Shown here: one piece after another, positions 26,437 to 38,122 of the stretch
Layout: every line of letters begins with the position of its first letter
Position numbering within the stretch: position 1 is the first letter of the stretch
Assembly (NCBI RefSeq): GCF_051622035.1
Contig: NC_135357.1
Coordinates: forward strand, 17,826,256-17,890,255
Source: Arctopsyche grandis
Taxonomy: Eukaryota > Arthropoda > Insecta > Trichoptera > Hydropsychidae
Direction of reading: 5' to 3'
Length of the DNA: 64,000 bases
The notes under the pieces: model-generated
What the model saw: only the letters and a program-made list of their open reading frames with translations
The model's database searches: none
What the model was told of the DNA's origin: nothing
Position numbers and translations under genes: made by a program

Positions 26437-28865
26437 TCAATATTCATCGTTAGCTATGGCCATTCGATTGGGTGTATCTCTTTGGTATATCTGATTCACG
26501 TGAATGTCACCTTGAATTAATATGGCTCGAACACAATCGGGTGCCATTCGAAATTTGAATATGCCGATCAAGTTTTCTCTAACCCAGACCGAATAATGGT
26601 CATCTTCACAGTTTATTCTCAGATCAAATTTAGTTCCAGGTGATAAATGTGACGTCTCCATTCTCTCTTCATCTCCCCACGAACCTTTGATATAAAAAAA
26701 TATATATAATGGATATTATACATACATACATATATACAGAATATTCAAACTGTTACCAGCAGTTACTATAAAGTACCTTGTTGCCAAGCATTTCTAATTA
26801 CAACATGTTTCCGGCCAGCCATAAAACGAGGATTAATGTGTAATGGAATGTCTGGATGCGGCCACATCTGAACTGAAGATTGTAAATTTACATAGAAAGA
26901 ATGGGGTAAAAGCTTGATTTTACCCTTGATAACTATTTGTTTACCCTTTCCAAAACCTTCTTGGAGAATACCAATTGCTGGATTTTCCTTAAAATATTAA
27001 ACACATCATTAAATTTACTATCATCAATTATATTAATTTAAAATGTAAAATTATTCACATTTACCCATTTAATACTATCATCGTCTTCAGATTTTGGCAC
27101 AATAGGTGGAGATGGTGAAGCAACCGGACGGGCAGGATACGAACGAGCTACGCCTCGTCGAACAACATCTATAGTTACGCCCGTTCCTCTTACCTGAAGT
27201 TCTGACACCCGTTCTAATGGTGTACGAAAATCAAATATACAAAAATGGGCGGAGTCTACCTAATAATTGAAAAATTAAAATAATGAATGATGCCATTTGA
27301 TATAATTTGTACAAATATGTGTACATACCTGACAATAAAATTCACTGTCGGCAACAAAGAAGTCAATAGAGAATTTTTCGCCACGTCGAAATGGAAATGG
27401 AAAACAGGAAGCTGTTTCTTCATTGCCCCATCGACCACCGAGTCGGACAGTTCGTACTACATATCGTTGAGATAAACGAGGATTAAAATGGAGGGCAATA
27501 TCAGGTTCCACGTTTTCCTTTTCTTTATTACAACATATATTGACTGAAAATCTGTAATGAAAATATATTTATCATTCAATTTAACGATTATTAAGCGAAG
27601 CAGAAGAAATTCAAAAAAATATTAACTTAATAGAACAAATTTTACAAATACCAATATATAAAAGGCGTGTATTTAATTGATCAGTAATTTATTCAGCTTT
27701 TGATCTACAAAAATAACTAAATTGTCAGTAAATATTTCGAAATTACCAGTGAGTATTCTAAATAATCAGTTATTAAACCAAAATGATCAGATAATAAAAT
27801 GAAACGGTCGATGATTATTATAAGGTGATCATGAATATCATTTAAAAATGATTATTTCATTTTGACATCCAGAAAATCGTCAGTGTTGCCATATCGCATT
27901 ATGGCTCCTAGTATAAAAAATCCTGATGAATTTTGCCACTTAGCAACATTCTTTTAATAATCTCCTCCTTCTCCGTTTTCAACCCCCTCGCTCCAGGTCA
28001 GTATCACTGTCATGAATAAACACCGACCTTAAATGAATAGTGAATAGGGCCAACCCTAACTTAACCTAACCCAAACCTAATCGTAAATGAATTAATACCG
28101 ACCCTAACAACCTAATCTTAATTGAATAGGGCCAACCCTAACTTAACCTAACCCGACCCTTCAATAAATAAGTGTTAGCTGCTAAGATATGTTTTTTTGT
28201 GAAAATATCTATGAAATAAAACTTAAAATAAGTGAAACGTAAAGGAGGTATGTAAAAAAAAAGATATTACGATGTCTTTGGATGGGTATTACGGTGTGTG
28301 GACTATGAGAAGAGTGGGAATGGACAGAAGCGGGGCGACGCGCTATCATCCAACTGTCAAAAATTATAATTTCACTGATAGAAAATCCTTTTTGATCGGT
28401 ATTTACATAAAATACTGATCAAAAAGGATTTATTTACTGATAAAAAAATAATTATTTACTGAACAAAAATGAATAATTTACTGATCGTTTATTATATTCT
28501 ACTGATCATTTAGAATAAGTTACTGATCAAGTTTATAATTAATTATGATAAATTTTTCATTTTTTTACCGACTACTTTTGAAATTATTAACTAACCAAAT
28601 AATTTGTTGCCTATATAAAATCCACTGTATATATTTGCATGCTTATGCTTTCAATAAAAAAATAGAAATTAAAATAATGAATTCAATTTGCTCACCTTTC
28701 ACATTCTGGATGAATGAACCCCTGAACAGTAATAACATCACCCGTGCTCAACGACTCGAGCTTTCCAGCATACGGCGTGGCAACATCATCCACTTCCACC
28801 TGTAATTGTTTTTTAGATTCAGTTTTCATAGAGAGTAACTTTTCACAACACTGCACACAACCCAT
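26437..28865 (-). CDS. Tandem-repeat galectin with two carbohydrate-recognition domains
   Basis: Five exons read 28865-28696, 27551-27329, 27259-27065, 26987-26777 and 26684-26437, giving 348 residues with consistent phases. Galectins bind beta-galactosides and are cytosolic or released without a signal peptide. Domain 2 keeps the full sugar-contact set: His246, Asn248 and Arg250 in HINPR, Asn262 in VIRNAW, then Trp269, Glu272 and Arg274 in SWGDEER. Domain 1 has HFNPR (78-82), Trp98 and Glu101, but Thr91 and Thr103 where Asn and Arg are usual, so its binding may be altered. A Pro/Ser-rich linker (about 163-180) joins the domains. The N-terminus MGCVQCC could be lipidated. Alternatively, an in-frame acceptor at 28800 would let upstream exons replace the first 22 residues. 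A variant ATTAAA signal lies at 26327-26322. Confidence 0.93.
27640..27850 (-). repeat. FB-element spacer homolog in galectin intron 1
   Basis: Read on the minus strand, this matches the central spacer of the foldback element at 15891-16350, including the aaaggcgtgtattta block and the tactgat-type ~15-bp motifs. Its terminal arms are missing or diverged. Confidence 0.7.
28040..28157. repeat. Telomere-like CCTAA-rich duplicated segment
   Basis: gaatagggccaaccctaac followed by ttaacctaaccc occurs twice in about 110 bp inside galectin intron 1. The CCTAA units recall the TTAGG insect telomere repeat but are interrupted, so this is an interstitial or fortuitous motif. Confidence 0.55.
28365..28540. 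repeat. Degenerate ttactgatca array
   Basis: The motif ttactgatca or tactgatcaa recurs about every 15-25 bp, with a local inverted pair around 28384-28430 (aatcctttttgatc / gatcaaaaaggatt). It is related to the FB spacer array. Confidence 0.6.
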
Positions 28866-28869
28866 TTGA

Positions 28870-30398
28870 AAGAACTCGAAATATTGACGAAAATGTACAT
28901 TTATTTTAACGATTCATCGGTAAAAATATCAAGAGAGGCAAATATGTAACAATATTCACAAGAACACTCACGCCCGTATACTAAGCTCTTTATTCGATAC
29001 TCAACAATATACCTTTCCAACGTGCTCTTATCAATTTAAAGGAAACGAACGAGTGATATGTATGTTGCACCCGATAAAATGTTATTTGCTTGAAGATTAA
29101 CATTCATTGCGATATTTGTAGCAAGGTTTTTTTGTGTTTTCATTCCTATTTCTGTTTGTGTTGTGTTTTCATTTCTATTTTTCATACATTTTATATAAAT
29201 TCTAAAATTTTATACGGAAATGCACAATGATTTCTTTTTATCGACTGCAACACCCACGGAACTCAAAAACTGACAACGATTCACAACCCAATTCATAGCA
29301 TGACATCATACTGTCCACAAATAATTCGTTTAAATTAGCTCATAATTTACAACACATATATTTAACGACACCTACAAAAGCTTTCAATCAAATTTGACTT
29401 TGAATTCTAAAGAAAACATTGTTTCAGAAATTTAAACCGAAGATTTTTCCTAGATTACAACCGCTGAAAGCATGTAATCTACTGACTCCAAGGTAAACAA
29501 ATATAAACAAACAATTTAAAAATAGATCCAACTATATATTTTTGATGAACACACGCTTTTCTAAATTTTCAACATGCAAAATTAAAACATTCAGCACCTG
29601 CTTATGTACATATGTATTTCAAAAGATTTATTTTGAATATAAAGTCAATGACACAATGTTCCAAGTTTAGCTGTTGTTTACACATAGAGTGCTCAGTAAG
29701 AAAGTGCAATATTGGTATTTCAATTGAATGCATCCAATGTACAGGATATTATTAATTATATATATTATATTTATTTAAATATACAGTTCAAAGATTATAT
29801 TCACCTTTAAAAAATGATCGAAATCCATTGCCTTGTAAGTATTATGTAAAATTATATATATATAATAGAAAGTTGTATAAACTATTATAAACCAATACAA
29901 CAAATTCAACGTTTTTCAGCAAAGAATTTCAACAACAATACAAACGTCAGAGCTCCATTGCGAAACGGTGTCAATTAGAATTCATCGAGCGACGTATGCA
30001 GCTGTTCAAGGCAAACAATCGTATTCGTACGTGAAAAATATGTAAATTCTTGAGTGGAGTGTCACTTCAAATGATTCAGAGAAGACTATTAAGTCACCCG
30101 TTAGATTTGTCTTTATGGACGGTTAAATGTGCTGAAGGCGACTTTTCAAGACTGCTACGGATGTTGCATACACATTAGAAAGAGAGGGTACCAAAGAATA
30201 AATTAATAATATAGGAAAATCACTCGGCAATAATTCCAGTCACTACTCATTCAGGTATGATAATGGATGTTCTTCAACGTCGATTATGATTTTTACCATG
30301 GATATGCAAATTTGTACTGTTCTACTATTACGTGCATGCAGTATGTATCTGCAAAATCACTTTGTATTGAATTTGGCACAGTATTTCACGGCCTGTAT
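28870..30398. other. Upstream of galectin, no gene seen
   Basis: AT-rich sequence that should contain the promoter and 5' UTR of the proximal galectin start. No coding exon or known repeat is recognisable. Confidence 0.5.
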
Positions 30399-30811
30399 TT
30401 AAGAGGGCTGGACACCAGCGCCTTGTCCATATAAACGTATTACACTTCTCCCTTCCTCAATTATGGCACTAGAGAAATTATATTATAATATGCTATGGAT
30501 ATCTACCATTAGGATGCATCTATCGTTTTATTTTTTTGATTAGCTATTTTTCATATGAGCTAGGAGCCGCCAAACATCTTTAAAATCGCTTCTTTTTTAC
30601 ACCCACGAAAAGGTCCAGCGTGTTTATTTAACCGTCGATTTAAAAAAAAAATACGCGCATAGTTGCACAGAAAATATCTTTCTCATACCGATGATGAATT
30701 TTTTTTAAAAATTGGTACAGTTTCGGAGGAGAAAATAGGAGAATACGAAACCTCGATTTTGTCGATTTAAAATACGTTTTATCTGGTCGAAGTGCAACTG
30801 TCGCATTCACT

Positions 30812-30999
<188 letters not shown>

Positions 31000-31286
31000 C
31001 TATATTATATATAAATTATACTAGGATGCAATTAGTTAAATAAGTGAGTAGATGGTTAGTTTTGTAGTGATAGATGGGTGGGGAGTCCGAGAATTTCGAA
31101 ATGCAAAGTGAGAGCGAGAGAAACGCGCGCGGACACGGTGACAGTCGGACTCGGACTCATATATATATATATATTTTTTATTTTATTTTATTAATTGAAA
31201 AATCAACAGACAGGATGTACAGAGATAGGTATAAAAAAAACAAAAAGTAAATAAATAATATATGTAACATCCGAGTCCAATAATAG

Positions 31287-31533
<247 letters not shown>

Positions 31534-31619
31534 TGTCGCATTCATTCAATATATACATATATCGAAGAAAGGAACGGCAACAAAATTGAGGTTTCGGGTG
31601 TACAGCCCTCTTAAGTCAG

Positions 31620-32225
31620 TTGTTATGTTGTGAATATCTTACAACCTATGTATGTACTTATATTACTCTTTATTCCCGCTTGTTATCTTGATTCTTTGAA
31701 CGTACGCTTAATTGATATTTTCCTTTAATGTTATTTATGAGACTTCCAAAATCTTTATTGTTTTAGTTGCATTTTCTCACGACTCAATGCTATCTGCGTG
31801 ACGAATTCTGTGCATCTTTTCAGCCATTTCTCGATACATTCAAAACACATATGTTAACACTAAAAATATCGTTTTTAATTAACTTTATTGCTTTTCTGCA
31901 TTATTCCCACGACTCTTAATCCGCACAACGAATTGTGTGAAATCTACCCTCAAGGGATACATATGCAAACACTAAAATATTAGTTTTACCAGCATTTTTC
32001 ACACGACTCGACTCGAATCGTATTCCCTCAAAAACCCTTTTAAAGCTGCGTAGCTAATTGTGTAACTAATTGTGTGTAAACCATTTCTCGATACACTCAA
32101 GGGTCAAAGTATTAAAGTCTTAATTAACGACTCGAGTTCCCCCCTAAAATATTATTTTCTCACGAATTATGATTGGTCCAAATTGTTACCCTTATTGAAT
32201 ATATACCGATGTTAAACATATGGAA
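31620..32225. other. Intergenic stretch with ttctcacgac motif variants
   Basis: No gene seen. Phrases such as cacgactc, ctcgatacactcaa and aaacactaaaatat recur loosely, suggesting an old degenerate repeat array leading into the 27-bp tandem repeat. Confidence 0.45.
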
Positions 32226-32400
32226 GATCACTTGCGATCAAACACTCTAACTGATCACTTGCGATCAAACACTCTAACTGATCACTTGCGATCAAACACT
32301 CTAACTAGTAACTTGCGATTGAACAGTGTAACTAGCACTTGCGATCAAACACTCTTACTAATCACTTACGATTAGATAGTGTAACTAGTGACTTACGATC
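32226..32400. repeat. 27-bp tandem repeat
   Basis: Three exact or near-exact units of 27 bp start at 32226, 32253 and 32280 (gatcacttgcgatcaaacac plus tctaact). Three to four decayed units follow. The word gatcacttgcgatc is itself partly palindromic. Confidence 0.9.
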
Positions 32401-32624
32401 AAAATATTAAAGTCTTACAAGGCACTTGTGATTAAACTGCCTAACTAGTAACTACTAACTAGTAACGTGTAATACAAACTTGTACATTAATCTCGTGTAT
32501 ACTTACTACTATTAAAGAAGATCTTATAAAAAACTGTGACTAAAATATTTGTACACCATCTCCTTCTCGTCCCCGTAACACAGTAACTTTGTTTGATTTA
32601 GTAAGTAAATAGACGATCAGTAAG

Positions 32625-32863
32625 CAGTGGCGGCTCATCTACATATATGGGCTGCGGGGCTACAGCCTCCCAGTATAGTTAAAAAGGCATGCTATTTTTG
32701 CCTTCCATATGGGCGGCAGGGCTGCAGACCTCCCAGTATAGTACATATGCATGCTGTTTTTGTCTGTATTTGATCACCGGTATGGTCAACGAGCTACTAC
32801 AGCTCGATTAATCTCTGCAGCCCCCCCCCCCCCCCCCCAATGAATTCTCACGAGCCGCTACTG
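32625..32863. mobile_element. hAT-like miniature element (cagtggcggctc ends)
   Basis: Left end cagtggcggctcatc and right end, inverted, cagtagcggctcgtg. Inside, a segment of about 55 bp with ctcccagtatagt and catgct is directly duplicated, and a run of about 18 C occurs near the right end. The flanking octamers tcagtaag and tcgctaca agree only partly, so the duplication is uncertain. Confidence 0.65.
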
Positions 32864-33462
32864 TCGCTACACGACAAATGTCAAAATGACATTTAATGTC
32901 AAATTAACATTTCTAAAATAGCTCGCACGAAATAATTGTTATTGGCAACCCATTTGACGTTTGATTTGCCGAGCGGACCCCGATTCTGTCGGGCGAGCTA
33001 TTTTAGAGAGGGCACTCTTTTTATTTGCAGGGCGAAATGTTTTAGGGATGGTCATTTGCTTATTATATCGTGATAAATACCTAATTTGTCTGGAAATAGG
33101 GCTATTTTGCCGGGCGGATAAATGGTACCCTTATGAAATGGTATAATGCGTGAACTTTCCGCGTTAAATTAGTATCTAGGTTAGCTATTACGAGAAAATT
33201 GTATTAATGTTTTATATTTGTATATTATAGAATACGGGGGTGGAGGGAAAATGTGGTAAAGGCCTCCACCCTAGAGAATTATGTATTTTGTGTTTTAATA
33301 ATTCAATTAAAATAATGTTATAATAATAAATAAATAAGCTTATAATAATAATTTTATAAATGATTAAACGTTTTATTATTGAAAAAAAAATGTGTGTACC
33401 TATTGCTAATTATGAATACCCCCCACCCTGCCAATTTTCTGGGTCCGCCCCTGTATAGAATA

Positions 33463-33627
33463 AAGGTCTGTTCATACATATCCAGTGAGAACCGGCAGCA
33501 GCAGGTATCCTGTAAGTACGGACAGTATTCTTTGGTACATTCTATATGGACGCATTCATACTCCATTCACGCATTCATACGCGTCCATGCTGTTGCCGGT
33601 TCGTACTGGATAGGTATGAACAGTTCT
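33463..33627. mobile_element. MITE family C copy 1 (aggtctgttcatac ends)
   Basis: Ends aaggtctgttcatac...ccagt and the inverted counterpart at the right, with TAA on both sides. Internal words ggcagcagcaggtatcc and atggacgcattcatact also occur at 39358-39566. Confidence 0.78.
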
Positions 33628-33723
33628 TAAATGGGGATTTCATCGTAAAAATCTACACATATAGAATATATTTTATATTCATATGTCTATATAGAAAGGA
33701 GAAAAAATATCATAGTTCAAAAT

Positions 33724-33931
33724 AAACAATAGAAAAACATTTCTCTCGGGTTCATTTTATCGAAATTGGAGCGAGTTTTATAGGGATGATACTGACCTCG
33801 ACCTAAATTTTATGTTATCTGATGGAGATGTGCATGACAAGCAAGGTTTTGCTCACATTACGGAGTTACGAATTCGGTATCGATTTTTGGAGGGTCGTGA
33901 GGAATGTCCACGTCAAGTTCGGGAAAATTAA
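33724..33931 (+). other. Open frame of unknown identity
   Basis: An open stretch encodes ...YRNWSEFYRDDTDLDLN then SDGDVHDKQGFAHITELRI and ends at TAA 33929-33931. Its composition is more protein-like than the surroundings, but there is no start codon or family I recognise. It may be a decayed transposon or gene exon. Confidence 0.25.
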
Positions 33932-34039
33932 GGTAAAAATTGACAAATCGTTTGGCATTTTCTATTACGTAGCCTGTGATTGTTAGTCCTTTCAGTATAA
34001 ATCGATATTTATATTCAGCACATTCCTCACACCGTTATA

Positions 34040-35274
34040 TGCGAGGGTGAATCAATATTTAAAGGCAATTTGTGTGTAATAATAGCACCCCCTGTCTGAA
34101 AACGCTTTCAAGGTCTTCATACATATTATTTTGTGAGATTCAGTTAAGTCTTTACAGTCAAGGTGTAAACATGTCAGCTCCTCTTTCAAATTGCACGGTT
34201 AGTGAACAACGTTCAGTGATCAGATTTTTGTGGTCAGAAGGGGTGAAACCCTCTCATATTCACAGAAGAATGCTAGCTCAATATGGCGAAAATTCGATCA
34301 CTCAAAGAAAGGTGTACGAATGGGTAGAAAGATTTAAAAGTGGCAGAACAAGCATCATCGACGATGATCGTCCAGGTCGTCCAACAACATCAACAACTGT
34401 AAATAATGTCGATCAAGTAAATACTCGCATTCAAGAAAATAGACGACTTACAGTTTCTGCTATTTCGCAAGAGTTAGACATCAGCTACGGATCTGCACAT
34501 TTGATCATACACAACACCCTCAAATATCGTAAAGTTTGTTCAAGATGGGTACCCAAATGTCTCACAGATGAACACAAACGGAAGCGTTTAGAGATTTGCT
34601 CCCAATTTTTACAGCGATACCTAGGGGAAGGAGATGCATTCTTGAGACGACTTGTTACCGGAGACTCAACGTGGATATATCACTACGAGCCGGGAAGCAA
34701 GCAGACTAGTATGGAGTGGAAAAATACTTTATCACCAACAACAAAAAAACTCAAAGTTTCACGTTATTCGGGAAGAGTTATACTGACATTGTTTTGGAAT
34801 TTTAATGGACCCATCCTCGAATATTATCAGGAAAGTATAGATAATCGAAATAGTGCTAGCTATTGTGCCATGTTGGAAGAGAAACTTAAACCTGCTTTAC
34901 CCGGAGATTTGCTGTCAACAGGGGTTCTGCTTCTGCATGATAATGCTCATTCAGCCGCTGTAACAATTAAAATAATTCAAAATCTTAATATCGAGCTTCT
35001 CAATCAACCACCGGATAGTCCGGATCTAGCTCCTTCTGACTATCACCTTTTTGGCCCTCTGAAAAAAGCATTACGTGGACGTCAATTTTCAAACGATGAT
35101 GAGGTCAAAGAAGCAGTGCACAAGTGGCTTATTGAACAACCAAAGGCTTTTTTTTTAAATGGCATCAATAAGCTTGTGGACCGATGTGAGAAGTGTTTGT
35201 TGAAGCAAGGTGATTATGTTGAAAAATAAGTATTTTTTTTGTAAGTTGCTACGATTTATTGATTTATCCCTGTA
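34040..35274 (+). mobile_element. mariner transposon
   Basis: The 1235-bp element lies between TA dinucleotides (34038-34039 and 35275-35276). The ends TGCGAGGGTGAATC and, inverted, TACAGGGATAAATC align without gaps, with only A/G differences; similarity continues through aatcaata for about 28 bp. It contains one transposase frame. TA target duplication, length and ends are typical of Tc1/mariner. Confidence 0.92.
34171..35229 (+). CDS. mariner transposase (GVQW/SETMAR-like group), possibly inactive
   Basis: 352 residues starting MSAPLSNCTVSEQR, the usual start of this group; the frame is open 99 bp further upstream but the conserved N-terminus begins here. The N-terminal helix-turn-helix region (VIRFLWSEGVKPSHIHRRML, RKVYEWVERFKSGR) binds the ends. 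The linker ELDISYGSAHLIIH leads to WVPKCLTDEHKRKR. Catalytic aspartates are at codons 34663 (VTGDSTW), 34939 (LLHDNA) and 35038 (LAPSDYHLF). Relatives read TGDETW and HDNARPHTA; here Ser replaces Glu, and two residues after HDNA are absent, so 32 rather than 34 residues separate the second and third aspartates. The frame is otherwise intact to the C-terminal GDYVEK. Confidence 0.93.
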   Translation: MSAPLSNCTVSEQRSVIRFLWSEGVKPSHIHRRMLAQYGENSITQRKVYEWVERFKSGRTSIIDDDRPGRPTTSTTVNNVDQVNTRIQENRRLTVSAISQELDISYGSAHLIIHNTLKYRKVCSRWVPKCLTDEHKRKRLEICSQFLQRYLGEGDAFLRRLVTGDSTWIYHYEPGSKQTSMEWKNTLSPTTKKLKVSRYSGRVILTLFWNFNGPILEYYQESIDNRNSASYCAMLEEKLKPALPGDLLSTGVLLLHDNAHSAAVTIKIIQNLNIELLNQPPDSPDLAPSDYHLFGPLKKALRGRQFSNDDEVKEAVHKWLIEQPKAFFLNGINKLVDRCEKCLLKQGDYVEK

Positions 35275-35305
35275 TACATATGTATATGTACATATGTACG
35301 ATTTA

Positions 35306-35428
35306 AGGTCTATTCATACTATCCAGCAGTTCGCGACTACAGCACAGCACAGCAGTTCACGTAAACGACAGTTTCCATTCATACTATCCAGCACCTCACG
35401 GTTCCAGCACGTTCAGACATATATTGGC
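35306..35428. mobile_element. MITE family C relative, partial
   Basis: ttaaggtctattcatactatccagca at the left resembles the family C end, and a second attcatactatccagcac follows at about 35375. The right end is not recognisable. Confidence 0.45.
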
Positions 35429-35429
35429 C

Positions 35430-36700
35430 GAGTTTCAAGGCAAAATCGACTTACATAAAAATTACAGAGCGCGACGATACAGCACAATATTGCTTGCGTC
35501 GTATCGTCGAGCCAAATTTTGTCACAATACGACGTTTCCTAAAATATTCATATACCACTATAACGTCCACATAATATTTCCAGTGGCCAAAGAAAACCGG
35601 TTTAGCTTGATACGTTACAGTGACATGTACTGCTGTATAGTATTAATAGATTTTGTCGACTACTGCTGTTACATTTACGCCACACTAGACAAGAATGTGT
35701 CCATAGAAAATGTACCAAAGAATACTTTTCATACAGCGGATCACGTGCAGATGTCGGTACGTGCTTTGCTAGTGAATGAATAGATTTTAAACCAGTAGTG
35801 TATACTTATACTTGTTTAAGGTCAATTGCCGATTCACTTTCAGGTTAATTATTATATTGACAATTGCATGACAGCACAGGATACATATATACATATACAT
35901 ATACTATTAAATCAAATTAGAGTTTTCAAAACATAACAAACGCTGTTTCAGCACGCTACTTAAATTCTAGGAAAGAAATCTACATTTAGAAGTAAAATCA
36001 ATAATAAAGCAATTCTAGTGCGAAATTCGTAAAACGCAAACGTAATGGGTGTACAAAGTTGTACGAGAAGTAATAAAAAACACGTTTATTATATGTATTT
36101 TTTTTCGTTAAAAGTATTTAAACATTTGATTTACGTATGAAATACCGTATTTACGTATTTTGAAAAAGAAAAATATAAAAGTGAATGCTCTTGTCATGCT
36201 TTGAAGTGAATCAATAAAATGAAAAAAAAAATTTAAGTCACTGTTAATTATTATAAAATTATATAATAAAAACAAAATTACACTTTGGCGTTGACGATTT
36301 GCTTTCAATTTTAAAAAACCACTCGTTCTTCCTTTAATTTTTTTGATCATCTTTATGTAATATTTTCATTTGTTTTCAAATGTACAATTTAAATATAATT
36401 ATGAACTTAAAATGTGTTAATATTTATTTATCCAACTATTTCAATCACAAATAAATTGAAAATAAAATTTAAAGCATTTAATCATCTACATATGTACATA
36501 TGTACTATAGCATGAACCAATGCACTGACTGATTCATTATATTTATCTCACATTTATTCAATTACAAAATAAATCATCACTCTGAATTGTTGGGAAGTAA
36601 CTGGTTTTGAACACACGTCCACTTTCTACATAGAGCGTTGCTCATTCAAAAGTAAAAGTGTCAAATCTAATTATATTCTTCTCGGGGTGTTTATTTTAGA
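35430..36700. other. Stretch without a clear gene
   Basis: Contains short frames (for example 35424-35783, +) without family similarity or splice context. A minus-strand acceptor-like site lies near 36330 (ttaaaggaag), but the open frame behind it is short. Confidence 0.4.
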
Positions 36701-36713
36701 AGACAACACTCAC

Positions 36714-36920
36714 ATAGAAATTTTCGCCGGGCGTATTGAGCTGGTCATCGTCTTGTGTCCGACTTTTACAGCAGGTCAAAGGTTTTCTGTTAGCAAAGCA
36801 ACAGACGCTGTAGCCACAGCAACCGGCCCTTGAGTTCCCATCCCCGTCGTCTGAAGACACCACCACAGGCATCGGCAGAGAGGGTACTTTCATAATCACT
36901 GTGAGTGTTCGAGTTTTCAA
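36714..36920 (-). CDS. Candidate first coding exon, Cys-rich, gene unassigned
   Basis: Sixty-nine codons from ATG (complement of 36918-36920) to a good donor gtgagt at 36713. The product starts MKTRTLTVIM and contains a cysteine cluster (AGCCGYSVCC, LTCCKS) followed by TQDDDQLNTPGENFY. Upstream sequence (36940-37080) is CpG-rich, as expected of a promoter. The exon ends in phase 0. I do not recognise the protein. Because the next minus-strand gene downstream is galectin, whose exon at 28799 also accepts phase 0, it may encode an alternative N-terminus of that gene. That link is inference. Confidence 0.45.
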
Positions 36921-37080
36921 TTATGGTAGGAACTCCCTTCTACCTGTCTGAGTAAACCGAAGAAGAAAATTCGATTTTTCTCATTGTGAAAAACAAGATT
37001 TTCCCCGCGCGCTCGCGGAGCGACGATCGACGCTAGCGACGCAGTACGACTGGCTCGCCGCACCATTTTCCGACTGTACT
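36921..37080 (-). promoter_or_regulatory. CpG-rich promoter-like block
   Basis: A GC- and CpG-rich block (cgcgcgctcgcgg, cgacgatcgacgctagcgacg) in AT-rich surroundings, directly upstream of the candidate minus-strand exon. Confidence 0.5.
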
Positions 37081-37396
37081 GGCTGTGTGTATATTAAACC
37101 CATACACGCATTGTAGAATAATGCGCAATATTCTCATTTTAAAACCTATCTATTTTGCACTAATAATAACTATAATAATATTTTTAAAACAAGTTCTAAG
37201 CATAAGTTTTAAGTTACAGCGTCAAAAACATTACATTTTCTTTTTTAACAGGATGGTACTTGTTCACTAGTTAGGCTCACGCTTCGTGCTTAAAAACCAA
37301 TTATTACGTTTCGGTCTGAAGTGCTAAAATCTTGTTAAAACACGTATGTATGTACATCTTAATAGGTTAATGCATTTTTACTTTTTTAATAATAAC

Positions 37397-37700
37397 TAGC
37401 TGAACCCGGCATGCGTTGCAATGCTACAATAAAGCATGCAATTTCCGTTCCCGTTCTTGTTCCCCTTCCAGTTCCCATTTGTCGGGAAAACGCAGGTAGC
37501 GAACACGTTGGTCGCGACGCGAAAACATTTGAAATTATAGCGTTGCAATGATACCCATACCCGTTTTTCCCGTTTTTTTTTCACAGTAATCTTCCCGGAC
37601 ATGCATACAACAAATCCTGAAAGTTTCATCGTAATCGGTTCAGTGGTTTAGGAGCCTATTCGAGACACACACACAGACATTCATTTTTATATACATATAG
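37397..37700 (+). mobile_element. Interspersed repeat, agctgaacccggcatgc ... cagtggtttaggagcc type
   Basis: It starts ctagctgaacccggcatg and ends with tcatcgtaatcggttcagtgg, gagacacacacacagacattc and tatatacatatagata. These phrases are typical of a widespread insect retroposon tail. The assignment to a non-LTR element is from memory of this tail pattern. Confidence 0.55.
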
Positions 37701-37822
37701 ATATAGATGATATCCATCTAACAGACAAAATAAATGGGGAAATAAGTGGAGATGGAAATAACTTATTTCTAGACATATTTTCATATTTCCATATTTTGTA
37801 CTAGACTTTATACTGGATAACT

Positions 37823-38122
37823 ATGGACGAAATACAAGTAGGAGTCAATGAAGAGGATAAAGGTACAACTTAACAACTGCTACCATGCTCTCTTTGGCTA
37901 CCGCAGATATTTGTAGAAGGGCACGTGTCTCATTTTGAGCCCATTCTCGGGATGAGAACGGCCTCCCTACGTCGTCGTGAATTTGTATTGTCATATTGTT
38001 TTCCTGCTGCCGCGTCTACTCATTTCCACTAATCACTGTATGCTCTGTAGATGGAGCTACTGAAGCTGAAATACTTACATATCTTACTAATCTGCTTCAA
38101 GTGGAAAAATATTTACACTGAG
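37823..38122 (+). other. Possible two-exon mini-frame
   Basis: ATG at 37823 gives MDEIQVGVNEEDK ending in a gtacaac donor after 37862. An acceptor ctctgtag before 38051 continues in phase with DGATEAEILTYLTNLLQ and stops after YLH. The phase match and protein-like composition are notable, but only 37 residues result. It could be a decayed gene piece or chance. Confidence 0.2.

Noticed and set aside
28040-28157. True telomeric repeat
   Set aside because: The CCTAA units are interrupted and embedded in a galectin intron.
32226-32400. CRISPR-like array
   Set aside because: The units are contiguous with no spacers, and the genome is eukaryotic.
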